A model generated the notes under the pieces. The model was not told the DNA's origin. It searched no databases and worked only from the letters and a program-made list of their open reading frames with translations. 64,000 nt of DNA, from NCBI GenBank assembly GCA_029855935.1, contig JAGSHN010000016.1, positions 62,001 to 126,000 on the forward strand, read 5' to 3'. Source of the DNA: Candidatus Thorarchaeota archaeon (GTDB lineage Archaea; Asgardarchaeota; Thorarchaeia; Thorarchaeales; Thorarchaeaceae). Made by a program: the position numbers and the translations under genes. Position 1 is the first letter of the stretch, and each line of letters begins with the position of its first letter. Below, piece after piece: positions 24,574 to 32,827 of this stretch.

Positions 24574-24619
24574 TCTCCCTATTAGTCATATCTTCTCAGT
24601 CTAGTTCTGGTTGCAGGCG

Positions 24620-25852
24620 TCACGGACCGACCACTGCAAGGCTCTTGAGATAGCCTCTTCCTATCTTGAACACCATCGGCAAGAAGTCCGTGAACAATCG
24701 CATCACCGTGGCCACACTGATATGACCCTGCACAATCTCGTTGAGCGTCGCTGCATCGAGCTCCCGGAGTACAATCTCCGCAGCCTCAAGGGGGTCATTG
24801 AGCATCGAATATCTTGACACAGCCCACATCCCCCTTCCGGTATTCTGAATGTTCCACGCAAGCTTTGACCCTCGGTACTCCTTCTCGTACTTGTAGACGC
24901 TTCGTCTGGAGAAGTCGTCCTGTTCCACCATCCTCTGTGCGTGCTGGGCGAGCAGAGATCCCGCGTGCAAGCAGGTGGTGACGCCTCCGCCAACAATCGA
25001 CGAGACCTGCCCTGCTGAGTTACCACAGAGTGCAACACCCGCATCGGTGAATCGTGGTATCAGACCCGCACAGGGGACCACCCCGCCATTGGCGCCCACG
25101 ATCTTCGCATCACGGGTCTCCTCGTGGGTCCTCATATACTTCAGCAGAACCTCTCTCATCGGGGGTAGACTGTGCCACTCGGAGCCCGTTGTTGGCACGC
25201 GTCCGATCCCGAGGTTGACCTCGGTCTCGCTTCGCGGATACAACCAGAGATAGCCAAGTCCCACATCACGCCCAACATAGAAATAGGCAGTCTCGGGATC
25301 GATGTTCTTGCAGTTGGCGAGCTTGAATCTGATGCCATATGAGAGTAGCCACTTTGGGTGAGTGAAACCAGCGGTCTCGGAGACTCGGCTGAAGGATCCG
25401 TCCGCACCAACCGTCAGCGATGCCTTCACAGAATCTGCACCACGGTTGTAGGTCACACCCGTGACCTGTCCGTTGTCCTTGGTCACCGAGTCTACTCTGG
25501 CGCCAAACCTGAACTCCGCTCCATCAGCCACAGCCCTCTCGTACATCAGTTCCTGGCACCTGTCCTCATCGAGCAGGTACGAGTTGCCAAGCAGTCTTCG
25601 GTCCACAGCAATACTTGCTCCGGTGTCGAGACTCGCCCCCACAATGGCAGAGAACTTGTTGCCAACATACTCCGAGTCAGGTCTCACACGGAGAAGCCTC
25701 AATGCCTTGTCGGTGACGAGCTCTCCCATCAGAGAGTCGGTGACCTTTGCGCGCTTCTCAAGAACGACTGTCTTCAGTCCTCTCGCGGCGGCCTGTTCAG
25801 CAGTCTTGAGGCCTGCCGGGCCAGTCCCAACAACGGCGACATCATACTTCAT
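24620..25852 (-). CDS. Geranylgeranyl reductase family flavoprotein
   Basis: 410 residues. The N-terminal FAD fold has VVGTGPAGLKTAEQAAARGL (dinucleotide motif) ending in TVVLEKR. Further motifs are the VGADGS strand, GLGYLWLYPRSETEVNLGIG and the C-terminal CGNSAGQVSSIVGGGVTT. These are typical of archaeal digeranylgeranylglycerophospholipid reductases, which saturate the isoprenoid chains of ether lipids, and of related menaquinone/chlorophyll GGR enzymes. The length matches the family. It is transcribed alone, divergently from the beta-helix membrane protein. Substrate identity is inferred from the archaeal context. Confidence 0.88.
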   Translation of the reverse strand: MKYDVAVVGTGPAGLKTAEQAAARGLKTVVLEKRAKVTDSLMGELVTDKALRLLRVRPDSEYVGNKFSAIVGASLDTGASIAVDRRLLGNSYLLDEDRCQELMYERAVADGAEFRFGARVDSVTKDNGQVTGVTYNRGADSVKASLTVGADGSFSRVSETAGFTHPKWLLSYGIRFKLANCKNIDPETAYFYVGRDVGLGYLWLYPRSETEVNLGIGRVPTTGSEWHSLPPMREVLLKYMRTHEETRDAKIVGANGGVVPCAGLIPRFTDAGVALCGNSAGQVSSIVGGGVTTCLHAGSLLAQHAQRMVEQDDFSRRSVYKYEKEYRGSKLAWNIQNTGRGMWAVSRYSMLNDPLEAAEIVLRELDAATLNEIVQGHISVATVMRLFTDFLPMVFKIGRGYLKSLAVVGP

Positions 25853-25995
25853 CCAGCTGGCACCTTCCGCAGTGGTCGCTCCACGGCAAAGAATGACGCT
25901 ATTATCTCTTTTCCATAGAGGCTGTAGTTCCGAGCAGATTAAAAGGAAGATCTGGTGCTGCGATTCGCGAGCTGGAATATCTTGAGGCTAGAGGA

Positions 25996-26853
25996 ATGAA
26001 GGCCCGGACGATTGTCTACGCTGTGTATCTCATTCTATCCATATTCGTGAGCATTACGGTAGCGGCGTTTCCCGCGATCGTTCTGTTCCTGATCTTCTTC
26101 AATCTTATCGACTCTATTGTGGCCAGTGTGATACCTCCTCTCAATCTGATTCGTGATGCGGTTCTGGCGCTACTTGGTACTCTTCTGCCTCAGTTCTTCG
26201 CCGATCACTTCTGGTTCTTTGTGCTGCTAGTTCCGGCGTTGCTCACCTGCTATGCGATATTCTTGGGCATCCTCCTTGTGATGTTCAGACTCTCCCGGCG
26301 AGGTCTTCCCTATCTCGAGGACGGCTACTACCCGATGGAGACAGAGGAGTGGATGCTCTACGAGTTCTACGAGGTCTACTACGTGATCTTTCCGTACTTT
26401 GCGTGGTTCTTCAGCGTCTTCCTTGACACTCGTCCAAGGCATGCTCTCTTTGGTGCAAAGATAGGCAAGAACACGGTCGTGGGAAACGGTCGCCTGTTCA
26501 ATCCCGAGCGGACGATCATCGGTGACAACTGCTTCTTCGGATATGATGCCATACTCAGCGGACACGTCTATGAGGGCGGTCGCCTGTATCTGAAGACGGT
26601 CAGGCTGGGAGATAATGTGACTGTAGGGGCCAACTCGGTCATCCTGCCTGGGGCCGACATAGGCGACAATGTGATCATTGCTGCGAACAGCACGGTGCCC
26701 AAGAATCGCGTCATCCCGCCCAACAGCATCTGGGTACATGGCAAGGCAATCCCTCGCAAGAAGAAGGAGGAGCTGCCTGAAGAGGTGGCAACAGAGCTGG
26801 AGGCCACTCTGCCCGCTGTGGAACCGGAGGACGAAGAGGATGTCGGTGAGTGA
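25996..26853 (+). CDS. Membrane-anchored left-handed beta-helix (hexapeptide) protein
   Basis: 285 residues. The first ~95 residues contain three or so hydrophobic helices (YLILSIFVSITVAAFPAIVL; HFWFFVLLVPALLTCYAIFL). A short helical segment FYEVYYVIFPYFAWFFSVF follows. Residues ~150-250 are hexapeptide repeats (IGKNTVVGNGRLF, IIGDNCFFGYDAIL, RLGDNVTVGANSVILPGADI, NVIIAANSTVP). A Glu-rich tail closes the protein. The layout resembles the membrane/beta-helix modules seen at the end of some peptide-synthetase-like proteins. An acyl- or acetyl-transfer role is possible, but the active-site His is not obvious. A TATA-like gattaaaa lies ~55 nt upstream. Confidence 0.8.
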   Translation: MKARTIVYAVYLILSIFVSITVAAFPAIVLFLIFFNLIDSIVASVIPPLNLIRDAVLALLGTLLPQFFADHFWFFVLLVPALLTCYAIFLGILLVMFRLSRRGLPYLEDGYYPMETEEWMLYEFYEVYYVIFPYFAWFFSVFLDTRPRHALFGAKIGKNTVVGNGRLFNPERTIIGDNCFFGYDAILSGHVYEGGRLYLKTVRLGDNVTVGANSVILPGADIGDNVIIAANSTVPKNRVIPPNSIWVHGKAIPRKKKEELPEEVATELEATLPAVEPEDEEDVGE

Positions 26854-26912
26854 GTCTAGTTCATATACGGAGGAGCCCCTCGGACACCTGATAGATGGCG
26901 GTGGTGGACAGG

Positions 26913-27311
26913 ATGATCCTATTGATGTTCCACCTTGAGAGCTTCTGGTATCGGCCGAACGAGGCTGAGACTGGTGTGCGGGATGAGCACAGGTTTGGCG
27001 AGTCGGTACTCGTCTGGATTCAGGCAGAGGAGCGGGACCATAAGAACCGCATTGCTGTTCTCAGGAAGATGGTCAAGAACATCAAGTGGCTTGCCCAGAA
27101 GGTCGGCTGCAACCGAATCATCCTTCACTCCTTTGCTCATCTTGGCACGAGCAAGGCCGATCCGGAGTTTGCGGATGCTCTCATCGAGGAGGTGGCGAAC
27201 AGGCTGAGGGAGCGAGGTTTTGAGGTTCACATAGTCCCCTTCGGGACGTTTCACGAGTTTGCGATGCACGTGAAGGGCCCCTCCCTTGCAAAGGTGTTTA
27301 AGACATTCTGA
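26913..27311 (+). CDS. Free-standing archaeal ThrRS-type editing domain
   Basis: 132 residues from the ATG at 26913; an ATG at 26895 would add 6 residues. The sequence follows the N-terminal editing domain of archaeal threonyl-tRNA synthetases (DTD-like fold): start MILLMFHLESFWYRP, central ILHSFAHLGTSKADPEFA, and end VPFGTFHEFAMHVKGPSLAKVF. In archaea this domain removes L-serine from tRNA-Thr. Here it is not fused to a catalytic core, so it could be a trans-editing factor or half of a split ThrRS. The next gene starts 30 bp downstream. Confidence 0.8.
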   Translation: MILLMFHLESFWYRPNEAETGVRDEHRFGESVLVWIQAEERDHKNRIAVLRKMVKNIKWLAQKVGCNRIILHSFAHLGTSKADPEFADALIEEVANRLRERGFEVHIVPFGTFHEFAMHVKGPSLAKVFKTF

Positions 27312-27341
27312 GCCGAGAGTATCGTCAGGAACAGGCTGACG

Positions 27342-28763
27342 GTGACTATGACGGACAAGGAGAAGACGTACACACCAAGGGGTTATCAGCGCTATCTTCT
27401 TGAGCGGATTGAGGCCCTGAGGGGAACGAACCTGCTGCTTGAGCTCGACTGCGGACTGGGCAAGCGCTTCATCACACACCAGCTCGTGGTCGAGAGATTC
27501 CCGGAGTCTAGGTTCATAATCGTCGTTCATTCCTCGTCCTCACTGGCCGAGACCGTAGAGTACCTTCAGCAGGCCTATGGGGGGCTCGAGTCGGACCTTG
27601 GGGAGCTCTCCTCCCGCGTACCGTCACGTCTTCGGCCGCGAGTGCTTGACGAGAAGCGCGTCATTGTGACCACCCCGCAGATACTCGCGAGGATGTTGCA
27701 GACTCACTACGAGTTGTTTGAGGACTTCCGAATCCTGCTCATCAACGAGGTCGACACTATTGTGCGCCGGAGCGGCGGACGTACCAATCTGGTCTATCCT
27801 TGGCCAACGATACTCTCTCTGTTGGGAGACCGATGGATCATCGGGATGAGCGGAACTCTGCGAGACGACCATGCTGTCTTCACTGACGAGCAGGTGGAGA
27901 TACGACGCGAGCTGTTGACGCTACAGCAACACATCCCGGAGTCTGTCGTCATCACAATGGAGGAGCTGTACGGCACGGATGTCGGAGAATACGTCGAGCC
28001 GACCCTGATACAGGTCGAGCGAGTCGCTGACAGTCGCATCCGGTCAATCTCACGAGTGCTCGACGAGCTAATTCGTGACACGAGAGAGCAGATCGGCATG
28101 GAACTCGAGGATGATGGTCACCAGGACCTCATCGCTGATGACCCCCGGCGCGTTCATCTGATGCTGGAGCGACTGCCAGTTTCAGACGAGTTGAAGAGCA
28201 GGTACATGCACCTGCTGATGCTGCGCAAGTACGTATTTGCAATGCCTCCGCGGCAATTCCTCCGGATGTTCCATGGCCACTATCTGCATCACTACTTCAA
28301 CCTCTCCGACCTCTCACGGATACTCCCCTCGATATCGACGAAGGCTCAGCGGGTACTCGATATCGCGCTCGCTCATAGCAAGACTGTGGTGCTGACTTCC
28401 TATCTTGAGATGGTGTCCCAGATCGCTGGCCTGCTCAAAGATGCTGGACTGACCGTGCTGACGGTGACAGGTCGGACGAAGAACAAGGGCGAGGTCCTGC
28501 AGAGGTTTCGCGAGAGTCCCGAGGTGAACGTCCTCGTGATGTCGCCTGTTGGAGAGCGCGACCTCGACATTCCCAACGCCGACGTCATGGTGGTCTGCGA
28601 CACGATCAATACTGTGAAGACGATGTATCAGAAGTTCAAGCGGACGCGCGGCGGCCGTGTCGTTATTCTGGTCTACGAGGGCACATCCGAGGAGCGGAAG
28701 GTCAGACGACTTGTGAGCACACTTGTCGAGAGGTATCCCTGGTCGACAGCGACCACAGAGTGA
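27342..28763 (+). CDS. SF2 helicase-like protein with altered Walker motifs
   Basis: 473 residues (GTG; an ATG two codons on is equally good). The frame has SF2 order: YQRYLLERI at the Q-like start, motif I CGLGKR (37-42), VVHSSSSLAE, motif Ib VTTPQI, motif II INEVD (134-138), motif III SGT (170-172), a helical insert (~200-310), then the second RecA domain (VVLTSYLEM, VLTVTGR, VLVMSPVGERDLD) and motif VI YQKFKRTRG (~430). The helical insert and small size recall Hef/Fml1-type helicases. Motif I has Arg where Ser/Thr normally holds Mg, and motif II has Asn-Glu in place of Asp-Glu. ATP hydrolysis may be weak or absent. Confidence 0.85.
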   Translation: MTMTDKEKTYTPRGYQRYLLERIEALRGTNLLLELDCGLGKRFITHQLVVERFPESRFIIVVHSSSSLAETVEYLQQAYGGLESDLGELSSRVPSRLRPRVLDEKRVIVTTPQILARMLQTHYELFEDFRILLINEVDTIVRRSGGRTNLVYPWPTILSLLGDRWIIGMSGTLRDDHAVFTDEQVEIRRELLTLQQHIPESVVITMEELYGTDVGEYVEPTLIQVERVADSRIRSISRVLDELIRDTREQIGMELEDDGHQDLIADDPRRVHLMLERLPVSDELKSRYMHLLMLRKYVFAMPPRQFLRMFHGHYLHHYFNLSDLSRILPSISTKAQRVLDIALAHSKTVVLTSYLEMVSQIAGLLKDAGLTVLTVTGRTKNKGEVLQRFRESPEVNVLVMSPVGERDLDIPNADVMVVCDTINTVKTMYQKFKRTRGGRVVILVYEGTSEERKVRRLVSTLVERYPWSTATTE

Positions 28764-28825
28764 CTCTCCCGCGCCTAAGACATGAGGCTGCCTCCACCAG
28801 CTGGGCAACGCTCATAGGTCATTAT

Positions 28826-28835
28826 TATTATAAGT
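28826..28835 (+). promoter_or_regulatory. TATA box of the acpS-fkbH-ACP operon
   Basis: ttattataag about 30 nt ahead of the TTG at 28865, so the transcript should have a very short leader. Confidence 0.55.
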
Positions 28836-28864
28836 GCCATTCAGGGACCTGTCCGTGAATCGCC

Positions 28865-29317
28865 TTGGAAGCAGAGCGCACAGACAATGATCCGATAGTT
28901 GGTACGGGCGTCGATATTGTCCAGATCTCCCGTCTGAGACGGATTGACCTAAAGGCGCCGTTCTATCGGAGAGTATTCACCACCCGAGAGATGGAGTACT
29001 GCAAGAGATTTGACGATCCGCTTCCCCATCTGGCTGGGGTATTCGCAGCCAAGGAGGCTGTCTGGAAGAGTATCTCCCACCTATCCCCTCCCGCTCTCTC
29101 TGGCATAGAGATTCTACACGACCCACCCGGGCGTCCTCAGGTGCATCTGTCCGGCCATGTTGACTGCAGAGTCCATCTCAGTATCTCCCACTCTGGCGAC
29201 TACGCAGTGGCAGTGGCCATTGCCGTCGATTCCGAGATGGGCATCGATGGCGACTATGCGAGCAGGCTCGCGTCGCTCGTCACGGACCTGATCCAGTCGA
29301 AGGAGGTCCCCCGATGA
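28865..29317 (+). CDS. acpS: Holo-acyl carrier protein synthase (4'-phosphopantetheinyl transferase)
   Basis: 150 residues, TTG start (no in-frame ATG/GTG fits). AcpS motifs are complete: GTGVDIVQISRL with the Mg-binding Asp17, FTTREMEYC, and HLAGVFAAKEAVWKS with the catalytic/metal Glu64, then LSISHSGDYAVAVAI. The enzyme transfers phosphopantetheine from CoA to the serine of an acyl carrier protein. Its stop overlaps the start of the FkbH gene (ATGA), and an ACP gene follows in the same operon, so that ACP is its obvious substrate. ACP systems are uncommon in archaea. Confidence 0.92.
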   Translation: MEAERTDNDPIVGTGVDIVQISRLRRIDLKAPFYRRVFTTREMEYCKRFDDPLPHLAGVFAAKEAVWKSISHLSPPALSGIEILHDPPGRPQVHLSGHVDCRVHLSISHSGDYAVAVAIAVDSEMGIDGDYASRLASLVTDLIQSKEVPR

Positions 29318-31149
29318 ACGATTCCGCTGACAAGCTCACAACTCTTCTTGAGACGGTCAGACAGGACCCATCGTATCTCAATCTATGGAGTGCGTACCGC
29401 CGCATTCGCGCCATGGGTCTTCCGGAACCCACTGACGAGAAGACCGCCGTCAGGCTTGCAATCATAGGCTCATCTACCCTTGAGCCGCTGGCCGCCTGCA
29501 TAGACGTCAAGATCCGGCTGGAGGGGCTCACCCCCGTGACCTACGTGGGCGGCTTCAATACATTTCGTCAGGAGGCACTGGACAAGTCCTCGGCACTGTA
29601 TGCTCACAGGCCCAATGTTGTTGTCCTCAGTGTTGACGCGTGGTCGCTGCTGAGTCAGACATTCCTTGCCGAGTTTGTCCGAATGGACAAGGCGCAGAGG
29701 GGGCAACATGCCAAGGCGATTGCCAGTGAGGTCATCGATGTTGCTCGTGCCATCGAACAAGAATCATCTGCGCTGGTTCTTGTCAACAACTTCATTGTCC
29801 CCGTGTTCTCCCCTGTCGGCATAGTTGACAGCAAGCAGGAAATTGGTCTGCGCGAGTTCTTCAGGCGTGCCAACAGTCTTCTCGAGGAGGCGTTCAGGGA
29901 CAGTAGCAGGGTCTTCGTGGTTGACCTCGACGCAGTGGCCTCTCAATTTGGAAAGAGGGACACCATAAACTGGAACACGTTCTATCGCGGAGGAATTCAG
30001 TTCAGCGAGTCCTTTATGCCCGTGCTTGCGGACGAGTACCTGCGCTATGTCCGAGCATTGAAGGGCAGGTCGAAGAAGTGCATTGTACTGGATCTGGACA
30101 ATACACTCTGGGGTGGCATAATCGGTGAGGATGGTATCGAGGGCATCCGGCTCGGTCCCACCTCCCCCGGCGCGGAGTACCTCGACTTTCAGAGAGTGCT
30201 TCTCAGTCTGTACAATCGCGGGATAATCCTCGCAGTCAACAGCAAGAACAATCCTGATGATGCCCTCAAGGTGCTGAGAGAGCATCCCTACCAGCTACTG
30301 AGAGAGGAGCACTTCGCAGCACTGAGGATCAACTGGCAGAATAAGGTTCAGAATCTCATAGAGCTCGCTCAGGAGATCAACATTGGTCTCGACAGTATGG
30401 TGTTCATCGATGACAGCCCTCAGGAGCGAGCGCAGGTCCGACAGGCGCTGCCAGAGGTACTTGTGGTCGACCTCCCGGAGAATCCACGACTCTACAGGGC
30501 CACACTCGAACGGCTCAACGTCTTTGATGTGCTATCACTGACCCCCGAGGATATGCGCAGAGGGGAGATGTACGTCGGCAAGAGAAAACGCGCCGAGTTG
30601 CAGCAGAGTGCTGCGTCCCTTGAGGACTTTCTACGGACCCTCCAGCTCCGCGTGGAGATAAAGCTGGCCGACGACTTTGACATGCCACGTGTGGTCCAGC
30701 TGATTGGCAAGACCAACCAGTTCAATCTGACGACCCGGCGCTATACTGATGCCGAGGTGCGCGGGTTTCGTGAGAGCCCTGATGTCCGGGTGTACAGGAT
30801 GGCTGTGAGCGACAGGTTCGGGGACGAGGGGATTGTTGGTGTGGCGATAGTCAGGAGCGAGAAGGACGCTTGGGTGATCGACTCGTTTCTGATGAGTTGC
30901 AGGGTCATCGGCCGGAATGTCGAGACTGCCTTTCTTGCCAAGATAGCCTCTGACGCACGCGAGAACGGTGTCCGGCGGCTGATTGGTGAGTACATCCCGA
31001 CCAAGAAGAACGTCCCGGCGAGGGATCTCTACGAACGACACGGCTTTGAGCTCATCGGTACAGATGAGGACGGTGTCACACGATGGCAGCTCGATCTGTC
31101 GACCTCCACTATTGAGGTGCCAGAATACATAGAACTTGTCGAGGAGTGA
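29314..31149 (+). CDS. FkbH-like HAD protein (acyl/glyceryl-ACP formation)
   Basis: 611 residues. The N-terminal ~230 residues look like an SGNH-type alpha/beta domain (AIIGSSTLEPLAA; VVVLSVDAWSLLS). The HAD core follows with LDLDNTLWGG (nucleophile Asp260, Asp262), SKNN (310-313) and FIDDSPQER (366-). A C-terminal GNAT-like domain (~435-595) has LIGKTNQFNLTTRRY, DRFGDEGIVGVAIV and ARDLYERHGFELIG. FkbH/FkbH-like proteins dephosphorylate 1,3-bisphosphoglycerate and load glycerate on an ACP in polyketide and other pathways. The ACP gene 3 bp downstream and the overlapping acpS upstream support ACP loading here. Confidence 0.92.
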   Translation: MNDSADKLTTLLETVRQDPSYLNLWSAYRRIRAMGLPEPTDEKTAVRLAIIGSSTLEPLAACIDVKIRLEGLTPVTYVGGFNTFRQEALDKSSALYAHRPNVVVLSVDAWSLLSQTFLAEFVRMDKAQRGQHAKAIASEVIDVARAIEQESSALVLVNNFIVPVFSPVGIVDSKQEIGLREFFRRANSLLEEAFRDSSRVFVVDLDAVASQFGKRDTINWNTFYRGGIQFSESFMPVLADEYLRYVRALKGRSKKCIVLDLDNTLWGGIIGEDGIEGIRLGPTSPGAEYLDFQRVLLSLYNRGIILAVNSKNNPDDALKVLREHPYQLLREEHFAALRINWQNKVQNLIELAQEINIGLDSMVFIDDSPQERAQVRQALPEVLVVDLPENPRLYRATLERLNVFDVLSLTPEDMRRGEMYVGKRKRAELQQSAASLEDFLRTLQLRVEIKLADDFDMPRVVQLIGKTNQFNLTTRRYTDAEVRGFRESPDVRVYRMAVSDRFGDEGIVGVAIVRSEKDAWVIDSFLMSCRVIGRNVETAFLAKIASDARENGVRRLIGEYIPTKKNVPARDLYERHGFELIGTDEDGVTRWQLDLSTSTIEVPEYIELVEE

Positions 31150-31152
31150 ACG

Positions 31153-31395
31153 TTGACGGACGACATTGACGCGAAGATCACCGAGATAGTGTCAAAGGTC
31201 CTGCTGCTGGACGAGGACAAGGTGACCGACACCCTGCGGCGCAAGGAGTACGAACCGTGGGACTCGATGGCGCATCTCATTCTTGTCAGTGAGGTTGAGA
31301 ACGAGTTCGGCATCTCCTTCACCGACGATGAGGTCGTGGAGATATGGACCGTTGGCGACCTTCGGCGGATGGTCACTGAGAAGGTCCATCGCTAG
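31153..31395 (+). CDS. Acyl carrier protein
   Basis: 80 residues, TTG start just after the FkbH stop. It has the four-helix ACP pattern: IDAKITEIVSKVLLLDEDKV, then EPWDSMAHL with the phosphopantetheine Ser38, then LVSEVENEFGISFTDDEVVEIWTVGDL. D-S-M in place of D-S-L is common in ACPs of the FkbH group. The protein should be modified by the AcpS two genes upstream and loaded by the FkbH protein. Its last 23 bp overlap the 3' end of the convergent acyltransferase gene. Confidence 0.93.
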   Translation: MTDDIDAKITEIVSKVLLLDEDKVTDTLRRKEYEPWDSMAHLILVSEVENEFGISFTDDEVVEIWTVGDLRRMVTEKVHR

Positions 31396-31858
31396 ACCCG
31401 TCGCTGGCCCGGCGTGTGTCTGGGTGGTCAAGTCTCTGGATCACTCGTGCTGGGTTGCCCGCCACCATCGTCCACGGGGGCACATCACGGCTCACCACGG
31501 CACCCGCGGCCACGATGGCCCCACGGCCAATCCGCACTCCTGGAAGGATGATGGCCCCACTTGCTATCCACGCCCCATCCTCTATGACCACCTTCTTCGG
31601 AGGCTGTCGGTAGGCGCCGCTCATTCTATGGTAGGGACTGGTGCCGGAATGGGCCATTATCTGCACGCCAGGACCGATTGAAACCCAGTCTCCAATCTCG
31701 ACGAGGTCTGGATGCTCGCTGTCAATCTGAACAAGATAGCCCACGAACACACCCTTCCCTATCTTGACACCGCATCTCCTGTGCACGGCCGCTCGGAATT
31801 GCCAGAAGGGTGCGAGCCACGCCAGTATTCTCAGAATCCGCCCCACTATCTTGCCCAT
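31373..31858 (-). CDS. Hexapeptide-repeat O-acyltransferase (maltose/WbbJ-like)
   Basis: 161 residues. N-terminal helix (ILAWLAPFWQFRAAVHRRCG), then left-handed beta-helix repeats: VKIGKGVFVGYLVQID, VEIGDWVSIGPGVQIMAHSG, VVIEDGAWIASGAIILPGVR and GRGAIVAAGAVVSRDVPPW, ending with the typical VAGNPARVI. The catalytic His is in MAHSGTSP. This group acetylates or acylates sugars. It is the likely acceptor-side enzyme for the neighbouring ACP system, although its usual donor is acetyl-CoA. The deacetylase gene is 4 bp upstream on the same strand. Confidence 0.88.
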   Translation of the reverse strand: MGKIVGRILRILAWLAPFWQFRAAVHRRCGVKIGKGVFVGYLVQIDSEHPDLVEIGDWVSIGPGVQIMAHSGTSPYHRMSGAYRQPPKKVVIEDGAWIASGAIILPGVRIGRGAIVAAGAVVSRDVPPWTMVAGNPARVIQRLDHPDTRRASDGSSDGPSQ

Positions 31859-31862
31859 CTCT

Positions 31863-32747
31863 CTATCCTCCCTGTGCCATCTGATATCGCCACAGCTGCC
31901 TTCGTAGATAGTCCGAGAAGACCCAGTTGTCGATATCGCCCGTCAAGAGGAGACAGAATGAGGCATCACTGGGCCATCTGCCGTGCGAACGCCACCGAAG
32001 GACGGCCTCGGAGGGGGTTGGTGCCCAGGCTCCACGTCCAATCGCATGTTCGACGGCCCCCTCCAGACAGCCGACGTACCTTTTCTGCCCCATCCTAATT
32101 GGGTGGAGGTCGAACATCAGGACACCGCCTTGTGCCGCTGCGGAATCAATCTCCAGAATCAGACGTTGTGTCACCTGTTCAGGGGTCATCTTCAGTGTGT
32201 CAATCATCCGGTCGTCGCTCCACACGCTGAGAGGGATGTAGGTGACCGACGAGGGTCCTCCCCCCACAGTCACGTGAAAGAAGTGACGGCGCCGACGATG
32301 TTCCGGTCGGTAGCCGAGACCCCCGTCCCAGAGTAGACCTGCTCTCTCAAGCATCTGCGGCATGTCGTCGGTGTAGTTGTCGTAGGGTGCCCTGAAGCCT
32401 CGAACCGTGACACCGAGTTGTCGCAGTGTTCGAAGGCTCATCTGCAGGTCCCTCTCGCGTTCCTGTGCCGAGACGCGCGGATAGCGAATGTGGATGTAGC
32501 CGTGACTGGCGACCTCATGGCCCTCGCGCTCGATCCATCTCGTGAGGTCCGGGCGCATTGCTGCCACTGCAGCGACGACGGGGAAGGCGAATCTTGCTCC
32601 GTGCTTGTCCAAGACATCGAAGGTGTTCGACAGAATCTCCTCGAACGATATCCTGTGTAGTCGGTACATTCTGAGGAACTGAATGGGGGCTCTCAGCCCC
32701 CATCTGTGGAGAAGTTGTCGAACATACTCCGTGCCGGTCAGCATCAC
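31863..32747 (-). CDS. NodB-type polysaccharide deacetylase, apparently circularly permuted
   Basis: 294 residues (GTG, with ATG as next codon). NodB features: helix and strand NTFDVLDKHGARFAFPVV, motif 2 HEVASHGYIH (His82-x3-His86), motif 3 RGFRAPYDNYTDD, and VLMFDLHP as motif 5. The usual N-terminal motif 1 (TFDDG) is missing. A matching strand occurs at the C-terminus instead: FCLLLTGDIDNW with Thr269-Gly-Asp271-Ile-Asp273. The order therefore looks permuted while a full catalytic set is kept. No signal peptide is seen. The enzyme would deacetylate an N- or O-acetyl sugar. It is cotranscribed with the acyltransferase. Confidence 0.82.
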   Translation of the reverse strand: MMLTGTEYVRQLLHRWGLRAPIQFLRMYRLHRISFEEILSNTFDVLDKHGARFAFPVVAAVAAMRPDLTRWIEREGHEVASHGYIHIRYPRVSAQERERDLQMSLRTLRQLGVTVRGFRAPYDNYTDDMPQMLERAGLLWDGGLGYRPEHRRRRHFFHVTVGGGPSSVTYIPLSVWSDDRMIDTLKMTPEQVTQRLILEIDSAAAQGGVLMFDLHPIRMGQKRYVGCLEGAVEHAIGRGAWAPTPSEAVLRWRSHGRWPSDASFCLLLTGDIDNWVFSDYLRRQLWRYQMAQGG

Positions 32748-32827
32748 GACCCCATGCCTGTGGTCTTCGTATGAGTCGGCGCGGGGCCGGAATTAAGGCT
32801 TGTGGGCGCTCCCGTCTGACTACCCCA

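Larger units (their letters stand above)
24289..24619. other. Intergenic region between regulator operon and lipid gene
   Basis: 331 bp, both flanking genes on the minus strand. The left part holds the regulator promoter (tatatt on the minus strand near 24384-24389) and a tctgtc-tc-gacaga inverted repeat (24313-24326), with a further gacaga at 24342-24347 as possible operator. The right part holds two hairpins listed separately. No gene is seen. Confidence 0.45.
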
